64,000 nucleotides of DNA from Pyrus communis (lineage: Eukaryota > Streptophyta > Magnoliopsida > Rosales > Rosaceae): assembly GCF_963583255.1 (NCBI RefSeq), contig NC_084811.1, positions 20,789,742 through 20,853,741 on the forward strand. Direction: 5' to 3'. Numbering within the stretch: the stretch's first letter is position 1; each line of letters opens with the position of its first letter. The notes beneath the pieces were generated by a model that saw only the letters and a program-made list of their open reading frames with translations, made no database searches and was not told where the DNA came from. The position numbers and the translations under genes are program-made. Shown here piece by piece: positions 23,601 through 34,290 of this stretch.

Positions 23601-24420
23601 GAAATGATGGGGATTCAGCATCAACCTTTAGTTGAGATGGTCTAATTACCAACTTCCCTTGAGAACAAGTTTTGCAAGGGTTATCATTTAAGGCAGCAAT
23701 GTGTCTGCTCACTAATGGATGTCCATTAGAGTTGGTAATGATTCTACGCATCATGGTAGATCCTGGATGACCCAGACGGTTATGCCAAAGCATGTAAACC
23801 TTTGAATCAATGAACTTCTGGTTCATGACAGTATGTGATTCAATTGTCCTTATGTATATATAATATAATCCACTCGACATACCATGCAACTTCTCCAATA
23901 TACGCTTCTGGGTATCATTGGAGGTAATGCATAGATACTCCACATTTTCTGCACTTTTTGTTTCAATGTGGTATCCATTTAGACGTATGTCTTTGAAACT
24001 CAACAAATTTCGAGTAGATCGAGTAGCATACAATGCATTCTGTATAGACAATATTGTTCCATTTGGTAACATAATATGGGCTTTCCCTAAACCTTGAATT
24101 ACATCTGAAGGTCCTGATATTGTTGTTACCCCTACTCTTGTAGGTATTAAGCTTGAGAAATACTTTCGATCACGAAGTATTGTATGTGTGGTTGCACTGT
24201 CTGCAAGACAAATATCTCCGCCATTTCTCATGTTTTGAGAATAACCACAATTTTTATCCATGCTCTCTGAGTAAGAGAAAAGCAAGTTATAACAAGAAAA
24301 TTTACATGCCACTTTTATTGAATCTGAAAATACTACAAGTTCAGCATAATAAAAGTACATTAATGATTCAATCGGATCGATATACTTCATTTCCCCTTTC
24401 CACAATATAGTCTGAAACAT
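20656..24420 (-). CDS. copia Pol polyprotein (protease, integrase, RT, RNase H)
   Basis: An open frame of 1254 codons. It has an aspartic protease motif ADSATTHTI (Asp about residue 74), a GAG-pre-integrase zinc-binding segment (WHNRLGHPG ... CKTCSQGK, about 210-255), an integrase core with GDICGPI, RLDNAGEF and NGLAEALIKR (about 275-380), a reverse transcriptase with QGFSQRPVIDYKETYSPV and YVDD (Asp pair near 905), and an RNase H with SNHSEILALHEASRE near the end. The first ~55 codons overlap the end of gag in another frame and may not be translated as shown. A pyrimidine-rich run ending in AG (24262-24275) could be a splice acceptor used to join gag and pol. That is speculation. All catalytic motifs I can check look intact. 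Confidence 0.9.
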   Translation of the reverse strand: MFQTILWKGEMKYIDPIESLMYFYYAELVVFSDSIKVACKFSCYNLLFSYSESMDKNCGYSQNMRNGGDICLADSATTHTILRDRKYFSSLIPTRVGVTTISGPSDVIQGLGKAHIMLPNGTILSIQNALYATRSTRNLLSFKDIRLNGYHIETKSAENVEYLCITSNDTQKRILEKLHGMSSGLYYIYIRTIESHTVMNQKFIDSKVYMLWHNRLGHPGSTMMRRIITNSNGHPLVSRHIAALNDNPCKTCSQGKLVIRPSQLKVDAESPSFLQRIQGDICGPIQPSCGPFRYFMVLVDASTRWSHVCLLSTWNVTFARLLAQIIKLRAQFPDYPIKSIRLDNAGEFTSQTFDDYCMTLGIDVEHPVPHVHTQNGLAEALIKRLQLIARTLLMKTKLPVSAWGHAILHAASLVRLRPIANHQYSSVQLVFGHQPNISHLRVFGCAVYVPIAPLQRTKMGPQRRLGIYLGFDSSSIIRYLEPLTGDMFTVRFADCHFDETIFPLLGGEKTVPEERKELTWVVPTLSHFDPRSIQCENEVRMIVHLQSIANQMPDTCNDAMKVTKSHIPAANAPARIDVPVGQNKVAANDSSGARLKRGRPQGSKYLAPRKRKSRAQLNPNEIIQEEKMNDTSTIHHSGLPEKENVFDGTSVPEETEVHESKEISINYACTNELWDRNEIIIDDMFAFAVATEIILSDDIEPRSVDECKQRHDWPKWKDAIQAELNSLEKRNVFGPVVQTPPSVNPVGYKWVFTRKHNEKNEIARYKARLVAQGFSQRPVIDYKETYSPVMDAITFRYLISLVVSERLDMRLMDVITAYLYGELDTDIYMKVPEGLKLPETSNKPRGMLSIKLRRSLYGLKQSGRMWYNRLSEYLIKEGYINNVICPCVFIKKSNSGFAIVAVYVDDMNLVGTPEELNKTAEYLKSEFEMKDLGKTKYCLGLQIEHCASGILVHQSAYIEKILKRFGMDKAYPLSKPKVIRSLDIKKDRFRPKEEDELVLGLEVPYLSAIGALLYLAQCTRPDIAFSVNLLARYSSAPIIRHWKGIKDVLRYLHGTTDMGLFYSKNSTDDQILVGYADAGFLSDPHKARSQTGYVFKNGDTAISWRSTKQTLVATSSNHSEILALHEASRECSWLRSMIHHIRNSCGLTLKTDNPTVIHEDNVACVAQMKEGFIKGDKTKHISPKFFSAHELQKAKVIEVRQIRSNENLADLFTKSLPKCTFQKLVQGIGLRRLTKQLNLENAESGGDTYQGEHP

Positions 24421-25426
24421 CTAGATGAGTTGTGTTCAATTGCCCTGATAAGTCAAACACTGGATTAGGTATATCCATTGGTCTAGCTTGGTCGAGAAAG
24501 TTGGTCTCGACACCCTTCTCCTTGAGGGAGGCTTGATACAGATCCACTAAATGTTTTGGGGTACGACAAGTACGCGCCCAATGCCCATTGCCACCACACC
24601 TATGGCAGGCTCCTTCAGGGTTTCTAGGAGCATTATTCATATGAGCTTTGCCTTTGTGGCGACTCGCATTTTTGAAGCTCGGGCCTGAATTATGCCTCGG
24701 AACCTGGTTGTGAAACTGAACCCCATGGTTCTTGCCTTTCCTATTCCATCAACCTCGCTAGTGGCCACGTCTTCGTTTATGATTATCACCACCAGAGGAT
24801 GTGGCATTCACTTCGAGGGAAGCAGCATTCACTTCTGGGAATGGTGCAGATCCAGTAGGTCGGGAATGATGGTTTTTCATCAGGAGCTCATCATTCTGTT
24901 CAGCTACTAAAAGCACAGATATCAGCTGGTTGTACTCAGTGTAGCCTCGCGCTCTATACTGCTGCTACAGGAGCACATTGGAGGCATGAAATGTGCTGAG
25001 AGTCTTTTCCAGCATATGCTCCTCAGTAATAATATCCCCACAGAGCTTCATCTGAGAGGTAATTCTGAACAATGCAGAATTGTATTCTGCCACTGACTTG
25101 AAGTCTTGGATCCTCAGATGAGTTCACTCATAGCGGGCCCTTGGAAGAATCACCGTTGTCTGGTGATTGTATCTGTTTCTCAAGGCATTCCAGAGAGCTA
25201 ACGGATCTTCAACCGTTAAGTACTCGCTCTTTAGCGCCTCATCAAGATGGCGGCGAATGAAAATCATGGCCTTTGCCCGATCTTGAGAGGATGAGTTGCT
25301 CTCTTCCCTTATGGTATCTCCAAGATTCCCTGCTTCCAGATGGATCTTGGTATCCAGTACCCAGGTCAGGTAATTCTTCCCGGTAATATCCAGGGCAGCA
25401 AATTCAAGCTTCGCCAAGTTCGCCAT
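24368..25426 (-). pseudogene. copia gag, with in-frame stops
   Basis: The N-terminal part (25426-25124) starts MANLAKLEFAALDITGKNY and has the gag core with DPLALWNALRNRY. It stops at TGA at about 25121-25123. Translation past it continues as THLRIQDFKSVAEYNSALF, then meets TAG near 24963 and further stops near 24760. The end (to 24368) holds a CCHC knuckle, CHRCGGNGHWARTC, and lies in a different frame from pol. Gag would form the virus-like particle in the cytoplasm. This copy cannot make a full one. Confidence 0.85.
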
Positions 25427-25534
25427 TTTCTTTTCTGAAAGAAAATGAGATGTGTAAGAACTTGCAATAATATGTATTCCTGGAGGAATATGATGTTAGA
25501 ACTTCTGGTTCTTACAAATTTTTCATTTTGATCT

Positions 25535-25960
25535 TCAGGCCAAAATGATAAGCACTCGAAACTTCTGGCTCGAGATTTTCAGGATGAATGAGAAGGACGA
25601 TCGTACCGCACCATTCTCATTGAAATAATGTAATATAGAATGGGCGATTATTTCGCACCACTCAAGTAATAGGAAAATTAAATATGCAGAGCAGCGTGGG
25701 CGATTATACCGCACCACATAAAATTGCAATGAAATTAAACAGCAGGTAAATTCAAATATGCAGGGTAGGGTGTGCGATTATACCGCTCCACCTAAAAATT
25801 GCAGTAAAATTAAATCTGCAGTCCAAGATAGACGATGATACCGCACCATCTTGGATCGCAGTAAGAATAAATTTGCAGTTCAAGATGGGCGATTGTACCG
25901 CACCATCTTGGATTGCAGTAGAATTAACATAAATAAATACTGGGTTAGTAATCAATCTCT
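25535..25960 (-). repeat. Leader repeat of the copia element (GCGATNNTACCGCACCA motif)
   Basis: Six degenerate units of about 60-70 bp each contain a GGGCGATTATACCGCACCAC-like core (near 25590, 25643, 25706, 25767, 25832, 25889). They lie in the untranslated leader between the PBS and gag. Their role is unknown. The site is suited to RNA packaging or structure, which is inference only. Confidence 0.7.
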
Positions 25961-26161
25961 ACACCAAACAAGTAATCAAAGATGTATGTAACCGTTAGTT
26001 GGAGGACTAAGAGCAGGCACGGAGCAAACAATTCGTCGCGAGGGTACACGGCGCAGTTGAGGCAGAGGAAGAAGATGAACGGTAAAAACCTTAAAGGAAA
26101 CATTTTTTTTCTTTCTTTTGTTCGTTCGGCGAAGAGAGATGAGAGAATAATTATATATAGA

Positions 26162-26178
26162 GACTCGTGCTGATAACG
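26162..26178 (-). other. PBS-like region of the copia element
   Basis: Directly inside the 5' LTR the minus strand reads CGTTATCAGCACGAGTCT, the position and form seen in a group of plant copia elements. Which tRNA primes it is not clear from sequence. Confidence 0.5.
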
Positions 26179-26541
26179 TGTTATAAAAGGGTTAAAGTTT
26201 GAGAGATAACCTTTTAAGTGGTAGGTGCAAGGTAGATGTAAAATGCCACACTAAAATTATAGCACAGGCAGATAACAAATAAAAGGCAGAGGAATAGATG
26301 ATGTTACTGATATTTTTCTCTAGTTTTCTTTCTTCTTCTTATTTTCTTGTAACTTACAAACATGCGGAGTGCTCTATTTATAGAGCATCTCCAAACTGAT
26401 GCAGTTAATGCATCCTGAAATTTATGAAATTTCGTCTGACTATACAATCTTTCACTTTGCATGGGCATTGAAAACTTTGCCCATGCTGAAGACTTTTGCT
26501 TTGTGGGCATTCATTGCCATCAGACATGAGACTTTTCAACA
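26179..26541 (-). repeat. 5' LTR of the copia element
   Basis: Begins TGTTGAAAAG at 26541 and ends in TATAACA at 26179 on the minus strand. It has a CTATAAATAGAGC TATA-type site near 26378. It is 363 bp, the same length as the other LTR. Confidence 0.9.
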
Positions 26542-26546
26542 GCCCC

Positions 26547-27000
26547 CAACTTCTCGATCTTTTCAATCACAACGTTGAATTTTCAATCAATATTCAATCA
26601 TCAATAAACACATAATTTGGTTTAGATAATATCATATTTGAAAGGAAAAGCCACTTAGTACTACGATCTAGTGGTATTTCTCTTCGTTTGCAAGTGAGAG
26701 GTTTTAGGTTCGATTCTCGCCAAAAGCGAATTTGAACCACATTATTGTTAGCTCATTGTAAGGTTTAGTCCAATTTCTCACCCCCTTAATGTAGATAATA
26801 TTACTTGTTCAAAAAGAAAAAGGAAAAAATAAAAAATAAAAAAAAACCCTTTTGGTGAGCATCACAAGGAAGAATGGTGAGATAAATCTAACTTCTGATT
26901 AAATATATAATTACAATTTCCAGCATATCTGTGGTAAATGCATAAAATCAAAATGAAAGGGATATAAACAGTTCAAACACTTACCCAGCTGTCGACCATC
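26547..27000. repeat. Degenerate tandem array, right part (array I)
   Basis: Continues the unit broken at 20072 (CCAACTTCTCGATCTTTTCA and following, then CACATAATTTGGTTTAGA at 26601 and GTGAGCATCACAAGGAAGA near 26857). Restoring the order across the copia insertion gives an uninterrupted unit. A SINE sits inside. Confidence 0.75.
26650..26830 (+). mobile_element. tRNA-derived SINE, second copy
   Basis: Starts CCACTTAGTACTACGATC, with box A-like TCTAGTGGTATTTC and box B GGTTCGATTCTCGCC, ending in an A-rich tail. It is clearly the same family as 7987-8172. It is inserted in the tandem array unit. Confidence 0.75.
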
Positions 27001-27008
27001 AAATTTAG

Positions 27009-27361
27009 ACCTGGTTTGGTACTGAGGTGATTCTGAAAAAAGCTGCTATAAAAAAAAGCTGGGAGCTGTTTTTGTGTTTGGTAAACACTCAGCTTTAGTT
27101 TTTTTTCACAGTTTTGGGTAAAAAAAGCCAAAAACAAGAAGCTGCAAAACCCAGCTTTGAAAAACCAGTTTTTTTTCACATCTGTTTTACATAAAAGTTT
27201 ACCAAACACTCTAATACTGTTTTTTTTTTTTTTTTTTTTTTCCAAAAGCACTTTTACAAAAAAGTTTACCAAACACTCTGCTGCTTTATTTCACAGCTGC
27301 TTATTCTCACAGCACAGCAGAACCAGTTTTTTTTCAAAGCACAGCAATACCAAATCAGCCC
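27009..27361. mobile_element. hAT-like MITE
   Basis: Ends read CCTGGTTTGGTACTG on the left and, inverted, GGGCTGATTTGGTATTG on the right. The interior has AAAGCTGCT, CAGCTTT and AAACACTC blocks in both orientations. This pattern is typical of abundant plant hAT MITEs. It is about 353 bp with long A/T runs. The target duplication could not be fixed. Confidence 0.65.
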
Positions 27362-27735
27362 TTAAAGTCATGTGGGTGTATAGAAAAAGGGTAAGCCCCC
27401 AACATTTGGGTCAGCCAAATGAAAACCAAAATATGGGTTTCCATTTGGGTCAAAACCCAATAATTTTGGGTTTAGGTTTGTTGTTTGGTTTTTGAATTTA
27501 AACCCAAATGGTGATCTATATACAGGAGCAAATGGTGAGACCCAGTAAGAGAATAAGTGAAAGATATTTTATTATTTTATTTTTTACTTTTATTTGACTT
27601 AATCAAATCAATAGTCTCATAGTATTCAGAAGATAGTTCCTGTGGTAAAAAAAATCAAGATTTAAACTTCTGTGATAAAGTCTTACATATGAGCTTCACG
27701 TACTAATAATTAACTGAAAATTTTGTTTTAGCCTT
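27362..27735. other. Intergenic DNA with palindromic CCCAAATG/CATTTGGG motifs
   Basis: AACATTTGGGTCAGCC, TTCCATTTGGGTC and AAACCCAAATGGTG form several inverted pairs at 27395-27515. This may be a further small foldback element. No gene. Confidence 0.4.
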
Positions 27736-27739
27736 ACAT

Positions 27740-28010
27740 GTGTGGCTTATGTTCTAACCGTTATCGAAGGTGTTGAAGATCAGCATCAACGCTCATAGTG
27801 CCTTGGAGAGATCAAGGAGTTGGAAGCGGAGATTAGCTTCAATAGCAGCAGAACTTTGAGCAAAGTGTTGCTGAAGACAATCTCGTACATCCTTCGTAGT
27901 GTCATAGCCTATGGTGAGAGGAAGGAGTGGTTCAGAGATGGTAATGGTGATGTAGCTAATGACCAATTTGATCATGTTGAACCCAAGGCTGACGGGCGGG
28001 GTTGGAAGTT
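27740..28010 (-). pseudogene. copia gag (UBN2-type) remnant
   Basis: On the minus strand the reading GYDTTKDVRDCLQQHFAQSS, then RFQLLDLSK and, after a 1-2 base shift, SVDADLQHLR followed by a stop, matches the middle of plant copia gag (UBN2 family). It has no LTR nearby. It is an isolated decayed fragment. Confidence 0.65.
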
Positions 28011-28440
28011 TTGGGAATAGGCTCGTTTTCTTTGGCCTTGTGAAAAAATTGTAATTTTTATTAGACGTGAGAAATCGATACGAATGATATCATATAAAAA
28101 TATGAATAAAATTAATATAACTGTTCACTCATGTATATATTAATTAAAGGTATGTTAGATGGATGGCAAAGTTTGACTAGGAAATTTTTTGAGACAACCA
28201 CCTCGACAACAGTGCTATACCATTCTATAATATTCGATGTCAAACCATCAGTTATTTTTGTTAAATTCTTTGTCCTATTGCAGTTTATAGAAAATACAAC
28301 GGAAAAAAAAAAAAAAAAAAAGATTTACTATCTCAACATAGTTCAGGATTTTCGATTTACTTTTTCATAGGACGCATAAAATTTCATGGCCGGCCCTGTT
28401 AGCTATGTCTTTAACGGTTCATGTGCTCTTATTCACGTAT

Positions 28441-28525
28441 TAGACATAAATGACCTCACATGTGTACCATGTCTTGAGCATTAAACATAAATGACCTCAC
28501 ATGTGTACCATGTCTTAAGCCCGAC
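28441..28525. repeat. Two direct ~45-bp repeats
   Basis: ACATAAATGACCTCACATGT followed by GTACCATGTCTT occurs twice in a row (from 28443 and 28487). Weaker TGTACCATGT/GGACCATGT echoes follow to about 28590. The surrounding 28020-28870 has no gene that I can support. Confidence 0.75.
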
Positions 28526-28869
28526 AAATAGCCATGTGTTTAACGCAACAGCCCATGTGTTAAATGACACCACACATGGACCATGTATTGAATCCAACGG
28601 TTCACATGCTCTCACATTACCCATTGTGTTAGATATTAGGCTTAAATGAAGCCACACGTAAAGGAATTTGTTAGGACTACAAATATGAAATACCACACGG
28701 AATTAAAGAACCTTACACGTCTGAAGTGATTCGGAGAATGATGAATTGATTTCGAAACCTCGAGTGCAAAGATGAATGCTCATCCAACTGCAAGCTGCTT
28801 GCAATCGATTGACCTTAAGAAAATAGAAAGGAAAGGCGATGCAGAATAGATAAGATAGGCACTTTTATT

Positions 28870-29073
28870 ACAGAGAAAACCAGAACACTACAACATTGGC
28901 CACTCTTTCTTAGCAACATAACTAATGAAACTGGAAAACTACAACATTATTGGCTGCTTTAGTTGTTTCCCAGGCATTGAGTCTCTCCCTCCATCTTGCT
29001 AACCAGATACTTCATATCTTCAGATGCAAGACAATGCCCTAATACCTAAACTCTTCATATCAGATCAGGCTAG
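28870..29073 (-). other. 3' untranslated region of the SIP-type gene
   Basis: AT-rich sequence following the TAA at 29074-29076. Inferred from position. The polyadenylation site cannot be set from sequence alone. Confidence 0.4.
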
Positions 29074-32000
29074 TTACACTTGAATCTCTACTGACCATCT
29101 GTACATCTCTTTTTCTGGGACCGGGATGGTAGTCGTCATTAATCCAGATGCAGAGTCATATTCTAAGTCGGTCTCAGCGTTGTCAACAGTGCACTTCAGC
29201 GGACGCTGGGAAGAGTAAGCTCCAAACCTTCCACATCCTCTGATTTTGAGACCAATTGTCGCAGTTGGAGACTGGTTCTTATCAGAAGCCACATGGACGT
29301 CAACCTGCTCCACAGCAGCGCTTGAATTGAACATGTCAAGTAGGCCTATTGGTGCAAATGAGACGTTGGATGTAATTTTCTGCAACATAGAAAACCATAT
29401 CAATTAGTAAATCCTTTGCAATGATTAAACTTCAGTCGGATAGATGTCAGTGATAGCAAGACTAACCTTGAGAGGACAGAAATGGAAAACCTCATATTCA
29501 AGAACTTTGAGCGTCACAGGCATTGAAGCACCTTTTGGCAACCGAAGAACCTCTCCTGACAGTCAATAATGGTTCACTTCGTTAGAAAGCTGAAGACCGG
29601 AAATACTATGACAACAATGTTAAAATTCGTGACAGCTAGGCACAAGTGTTCTTTCAAACTCGCTTCTGTCAGACAGTAGTGGTACCTGACTTATGAGCAT
29701 AAACAACTGTTTCTCCATTCCAATCAGCTCCAGCAACTTGAGCAATGGCATCAACGTCAGTGGCACGGACAGAACCACTGAGGGTACCCGGAGAGTTATC
29801 ATGAATGCGTGTCTTCTTTTCAATCTTGCACCAACCGGCACCTTGACAATTAAACACACCAATCACACCAGAACAATTGTTGACATTCCATATTTTGAGC
29901 AAGCTACAAAGAGATTTATTCACATGAGCTTTACTCAGAGATCTAAATTTTGATAACCACATAACTTGAGAAATTTAGAGAGGAAACAGAACGAACCTGG
30001 TCCTGTCTCTTGCTGGATCAGCAAAGAGACAATCACGGGTAGGCCTGCCAGGTAACTTGGCACGGAGGACAGATCCATCAGGGAGGACCAGCTTCCTCAG
30101 AAGGTCAAAATTGTGATTGCTTGGTTTATCACTGTTTAGAGAAATAGAAAATTATGCATTAGAACTCCTACTTTCCTGAAGTGACAAATTGAATAAATTT
30201 GTTTAGTGCATACCTGACATAGATTGCACATCCGCCAACAGCACGAGCTGCACTGTGATACTCTGCCGCTGGATGTACACTCTGCAAAGTAAAGATTGTT
30301 TCATCAATGTCGTGATATACAAAATTAAATTTTATTCCAAATAAATGACACTGAATGTCAAACACAAAATGATTGCAGATAATCATACAAATTGAATTGT
30401 AAATCTTCAGCAAACAGACATATTGACGTTTCAAGCCTCCACCAAATAGAATAGACAATTATGCATCAGTAAACCATATTTTACAATTATATTTTCACTG
30501 TAAATTTAAAGAGCAATACATAAAAGGAAGAAATGGTCTTCACTAGGTTTCCATACATAGAATAGAATAGACAATTATGCACAGACTAATTTCAGGTAAC
30601 TCGAGGAAATGGTCTTCACTAGGTTTCCATACATCATCATCCATAAAAGGAGAAAAGAAAAAAAAAAAAAAATCAAACAGTACCAAGGCAAAAAGAAAAA
30701 ATTGAGATAGAGGATGCGTAATCGTTTTACTTACATGAAACATATCCCAGTCAGGGTGCATGAATTCCCCAAGGAAAAGAGTGTTATAAGCAACAGAAGA
30801 TATATGAATCGTGTGTGAAGCAGGATCACGGGGGTAGAAATCATCAAAAGCTCTAACAACAGCAGTCTGCTTGGAACTGTAGAGCCCATCAGTGTTGTGA
30901 CACATGCAAGCAATGCATCCATTGTCAGGAAAGTTTCGAGCAACTGAAGCCTCAAGTGCCTGGTGGTAGCTGCGGGTTAGAGAAACTCTACCACCATGAC
31001 CAGCCCCTAGAGTCTCAATGATGTTCTGAACATCAACCTTAACTCCATCAATTCCACAAGAAGCCAAGTAGGAATGAAGTTCATTGTAGAAATTGAAAAC
31101 TTTCTTCGGATGTACCAGACCAAGACCATGAACAGATAAGCTGTCCATAACTATGTCTGGTTGGTTGCCCTCCACACCAGGGCACGTCACTGGGTATGCC
31201 AAAGCAGTGTCATAGTGTTCCATGCCAGTAGCCGCTGGTTTCACTCCACCCCAGTATCCAGCTAGGGCATGCCATACATACAGAAATCTGTGCCAGCAGA
31301 AAACATAAATTTGACTAAGATTAACAATACTACTTCCTACGAAACTCTTAATTCTTAAATAAAATCAAATAAAATTTAATATTGGTAAACCATCAGAAAA
31401 CGGCAAGCAGAGCAGAGTCTAGCATATTAATAAATTCGACAAAAAATTATTGTTTGTTGTTGATATAGTCAGATTTTATTCAAAAGTTACAAACTAAGCC
31501 CCATGAGCCCATTGAAACTTTATTCAGATCATTCACTCTTCACCATCACAGATATCAGTAATTAATTTCATGTTATAATTCTAAAGATTGTAACAAATAT
31601 GATTCTCCATGTCATCTCTACTGCCACCTGCCATTTTCTACAACAAAAAAATAATGGAATCTTAGATCCTAGAATTACTTTACTATGTGCCTAAACTTAA
31701 AAAGAAAATGATCTTAAAAAGTCAAAAAAGAACAGCTGGCAGTTTGGGAGTATTCGTTGCTATTCCAAGAAAGTAACTAATCCACTAGGACTACTTACTT
31801 CACATTGTGATGTTGCTTGGCTACATCCACAACGTGTTTCAGGCCAGAGACTTGCTCACTGTTGTGGTCATTCTTTTGGAATTTTTCGTTCTCTTTGATT
31901 CCTGTCAACCTACTTGCAAACCTGCAATGAACATACTCGCATTAGATAACCAACTCCTTTATTTAGATATACCAAGCAGCAATTTCTGGAACCAACAAAG

Positions 32001-33771
32001 GGAACGAATAATTGCGTGTAAAAAGACGACAAAAGAAGATCCTAACGCATCCTATGAAAAATAATAAAAGCGTAATCAATTAACATTGAGAAATAAGTCA
32101 GAGGCGCTACTGTGCTCCTTCTTGTACAACAACATCAGAATCCTTGTCTTTCTTTTCAATCTGTTGCCAACCGTCATCAATGATTAGAAACCGTGGAGGC
32201 GTCCCTCCCTTTGATAGGCTGCAATCAATGCAAAACAAAAGAGAGTGATTTAATAAATCTGACGCTCGATTCAAGTTATAGTAAAGAGCAAGTTAAAGAT
32301 GATAGCATGGCTTATAACCTTTCAAGGCCTTGCTCCACACCCTCAGCTGTGACATCAGTGTAAAAGGCATCCCATGTACACCAGCCAAACCAATCGAGAA
32401 AAGAAGGCAACTACACGCAACGAAAAGATGGACAATTAGATTCATTCAAGAAACATTGTGATACGTCATCCAGTTGTAGAACACCAATTACAGAAGAAAA
32501 CAATACACGTGCTGACCTTACCTTTTTCTTCTCACGATGAACAAAAGTTTTCATGTGTTTTTCCACTTCCCTGTTTAATGAAATTGAAAAACAAGGAGTC
32601 ATGTACAAAAATTAAAAGCATAGACATTATGCTAATCAAGACCAAAACATTTAACTTTTCTAGCATTAGCATAATCATATTAGCAAATAAAACTAGATAT
32701 TTAATCGCAGATTTACAATGAATACAAGAAAGTCATTAAAAATGAAAATTAAGGACTTACTTTACAGCTTGGGTGATGACTTCAAATGGATTGGTTCCAG
32801 CATGCATGTAAACGAGGCACTGGCCTTGATTGGTCTGAACAGCAGAATCTCCTACAAAATCAAAAAAGGAGTTGTTTTTGGTTCTTTTGGAATTCGATTT
32901 CTGTTTTTTTTTCTTTCCACAAATGCTTTATACACCAATTTATTTGATCCATTTGATTGGCATTCATTGCGGGTGGTTTCTCAAGCCCGAGTATTTGCAG
33001 TAATGACAGCTCCACTGCACCCCACATTTTAAAATGTTCATCTCCTTCATAATTGGCGGCAGGAAGGTACTGATTAGCGGGAAGACATGGCCTTAAATAA
33101 TGGAACGACAGGCAGGGAAGGTGCATATAGCCTCCCCCAAATACCTGCTTTTTCATGGCCATAATCTACTCACCACTCTCGAGGCAAATCTCGACTTCGT
33201 TTCTCTCATTGCCTTGCAGAACAGAGCGGAACAGGCCCTCAAGTAGAGGCAGGAAGACGGTGTAGATAGTAGGAGAAGAATCCTCTTCTTCATCTCCTTC
33301 ACCACCACCTTTGCTCTCGACAAGCATGAATTGGGTCTCCAATGGTACATCCTTCCCAGATGTCCCCATCCTCTGAGTCATCCACCACAACTTGAATCGA
33401 AAACAGCACATGAAACGGAGACCCCTATCGATCATAACAACGATAATAATTACTACCATTTTGGAAAAAATTCACACTCAAAGCATATAATAAAAATCAT
33501 TGCAAACTTACTCACTCTCCATTTACAGCTAAATTCACAATATCTAAACTTTAACATAGTAACATAAAGAATGAACTTACTCTAAAACCCCAATAGGGAA
33601 GATATGGAGGCTTCTGCTGTGGGAGGCCGTGGCGCCAATGAAAGCACCGGCAACAAGCCCGACACCCGTTCCCGGTGTGAGTATGATGTTGTCTGGAACT
33701 CCAGTCAAAATGGTCCTTCCATGAACCACCAGGTTCCCATCATTGATCGAAATCTGCGGTGTCACCGTCAT
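29074..33771 (-). CDS. Raffinose-synthase/seed-imbibition-type GH36 protein (SIP/RFS family), 13 exons
   Basis: Glycoside hydrolase family 36 protein: an alkaline alpha-galactosidase or galactinol-sucrose galactosyltransferase of raffinose-family oligosaccharide metabolism, expected in the cytosol. Coding exons (minus): 33771-33581, 33424-33174, 32851-32761, 32570-32522, 32410-32319, 32218-32111, 31921-31799, 31287-30735, 30281-30214, 30131-29997, 29903-29686, 29555-29467, 29379-29074. They total 2274 bp, 757 aa, all GT-AG and phase-consistent. Landmarks: [12 protein letters not shown] start, [58 protein letters not shown] (nucleophile Asp) and HPDWDMFH. The start is MTVTP at 33771, since no ATG lies upstream in frame in this exon. 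Length is normal for the family. One oddity is RAFDDFYP where I expect Ser for Phe. Whether it makes raffinose or hydrolyses galactosides cannot be told from sequence. Confidence 0.93.
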
Positions 33772-33784
33772 GGTTGATGACTGC

Positions 33785-34290
33785 CTGCCCAACTACTGTC
33801 TCACAACATAAAACACCATGGCATTGACATACATACATGATCAGAACAACAAATTAACACATTTCACATCCAATGGGATAAAACAAAATAAAAGGTCAAG
33901 TTTATATTTATAACCATCAATCGGATAAAATATTTCAAATTTCATCTTTAGTTCATAAGTGAAAAAAACATAATCTTTGGGAACAAAAAAGATACCATCA
34001 ATGGAAAAAATTAAGAAACCAGGTGAGTTGCATGTTCGTTTTTCTGGTAAATGTAAAAACTTGAGGCAAAACTGATGCAGAAAACAAAAAACCAGAAGCG
34101 AAAAAGGGAAAGAATTGAGGGTTTTGAAGCAAACAAAGAGCTCAGGCAGCACACACCACCGCCATTAAAATCAACATATTAAGCTCAAACAGTTCCCTAC
34201 TCACCGAATCTAGAGAGAGAAAGAGGAGAGAGAAGCTCGGCAAAACCAAAATCCAACAAGGGAGTGCGCTTGAATGCAATGCACTAGGTG
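33785..34290 (-). other. 5' untranslated exon and leader intron of the SIP-type gene
   Basis: A good donor (ATTCG|GTGAG) at 34205/34204 and an acceptor GTGAGACAG near 33796 suggest a roughly 410-bp leader intron and a first non-coding exon from about 34300 to 34205 with a CT-rich stretch. TATTTAAA on the minus strand near 34346 could be the TATA box. The untranslated exon is also present in the duplicate at 39053-39150. Confidence 0.5.

Larger units (their letters stand above)
20073..26541 (-). mobile_element. Complete Ty1/copia retrotransposon (6469 bp)
   Basis: Two 363-bp LTRs (26541-26179 as 5', 20435-20073 as 3') flank gag and pol on the minus strand. The 5-bp target duplication GCCCC is at 20068-20072 and 26542-26546. 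By eye the LTRs differ at two positions (near 20279/26385 and 20423/26529), so insertion is recent. It sits inside tandem array I. Pol is one long open frame. Gag has several stop codons. Confidence 0.95.
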
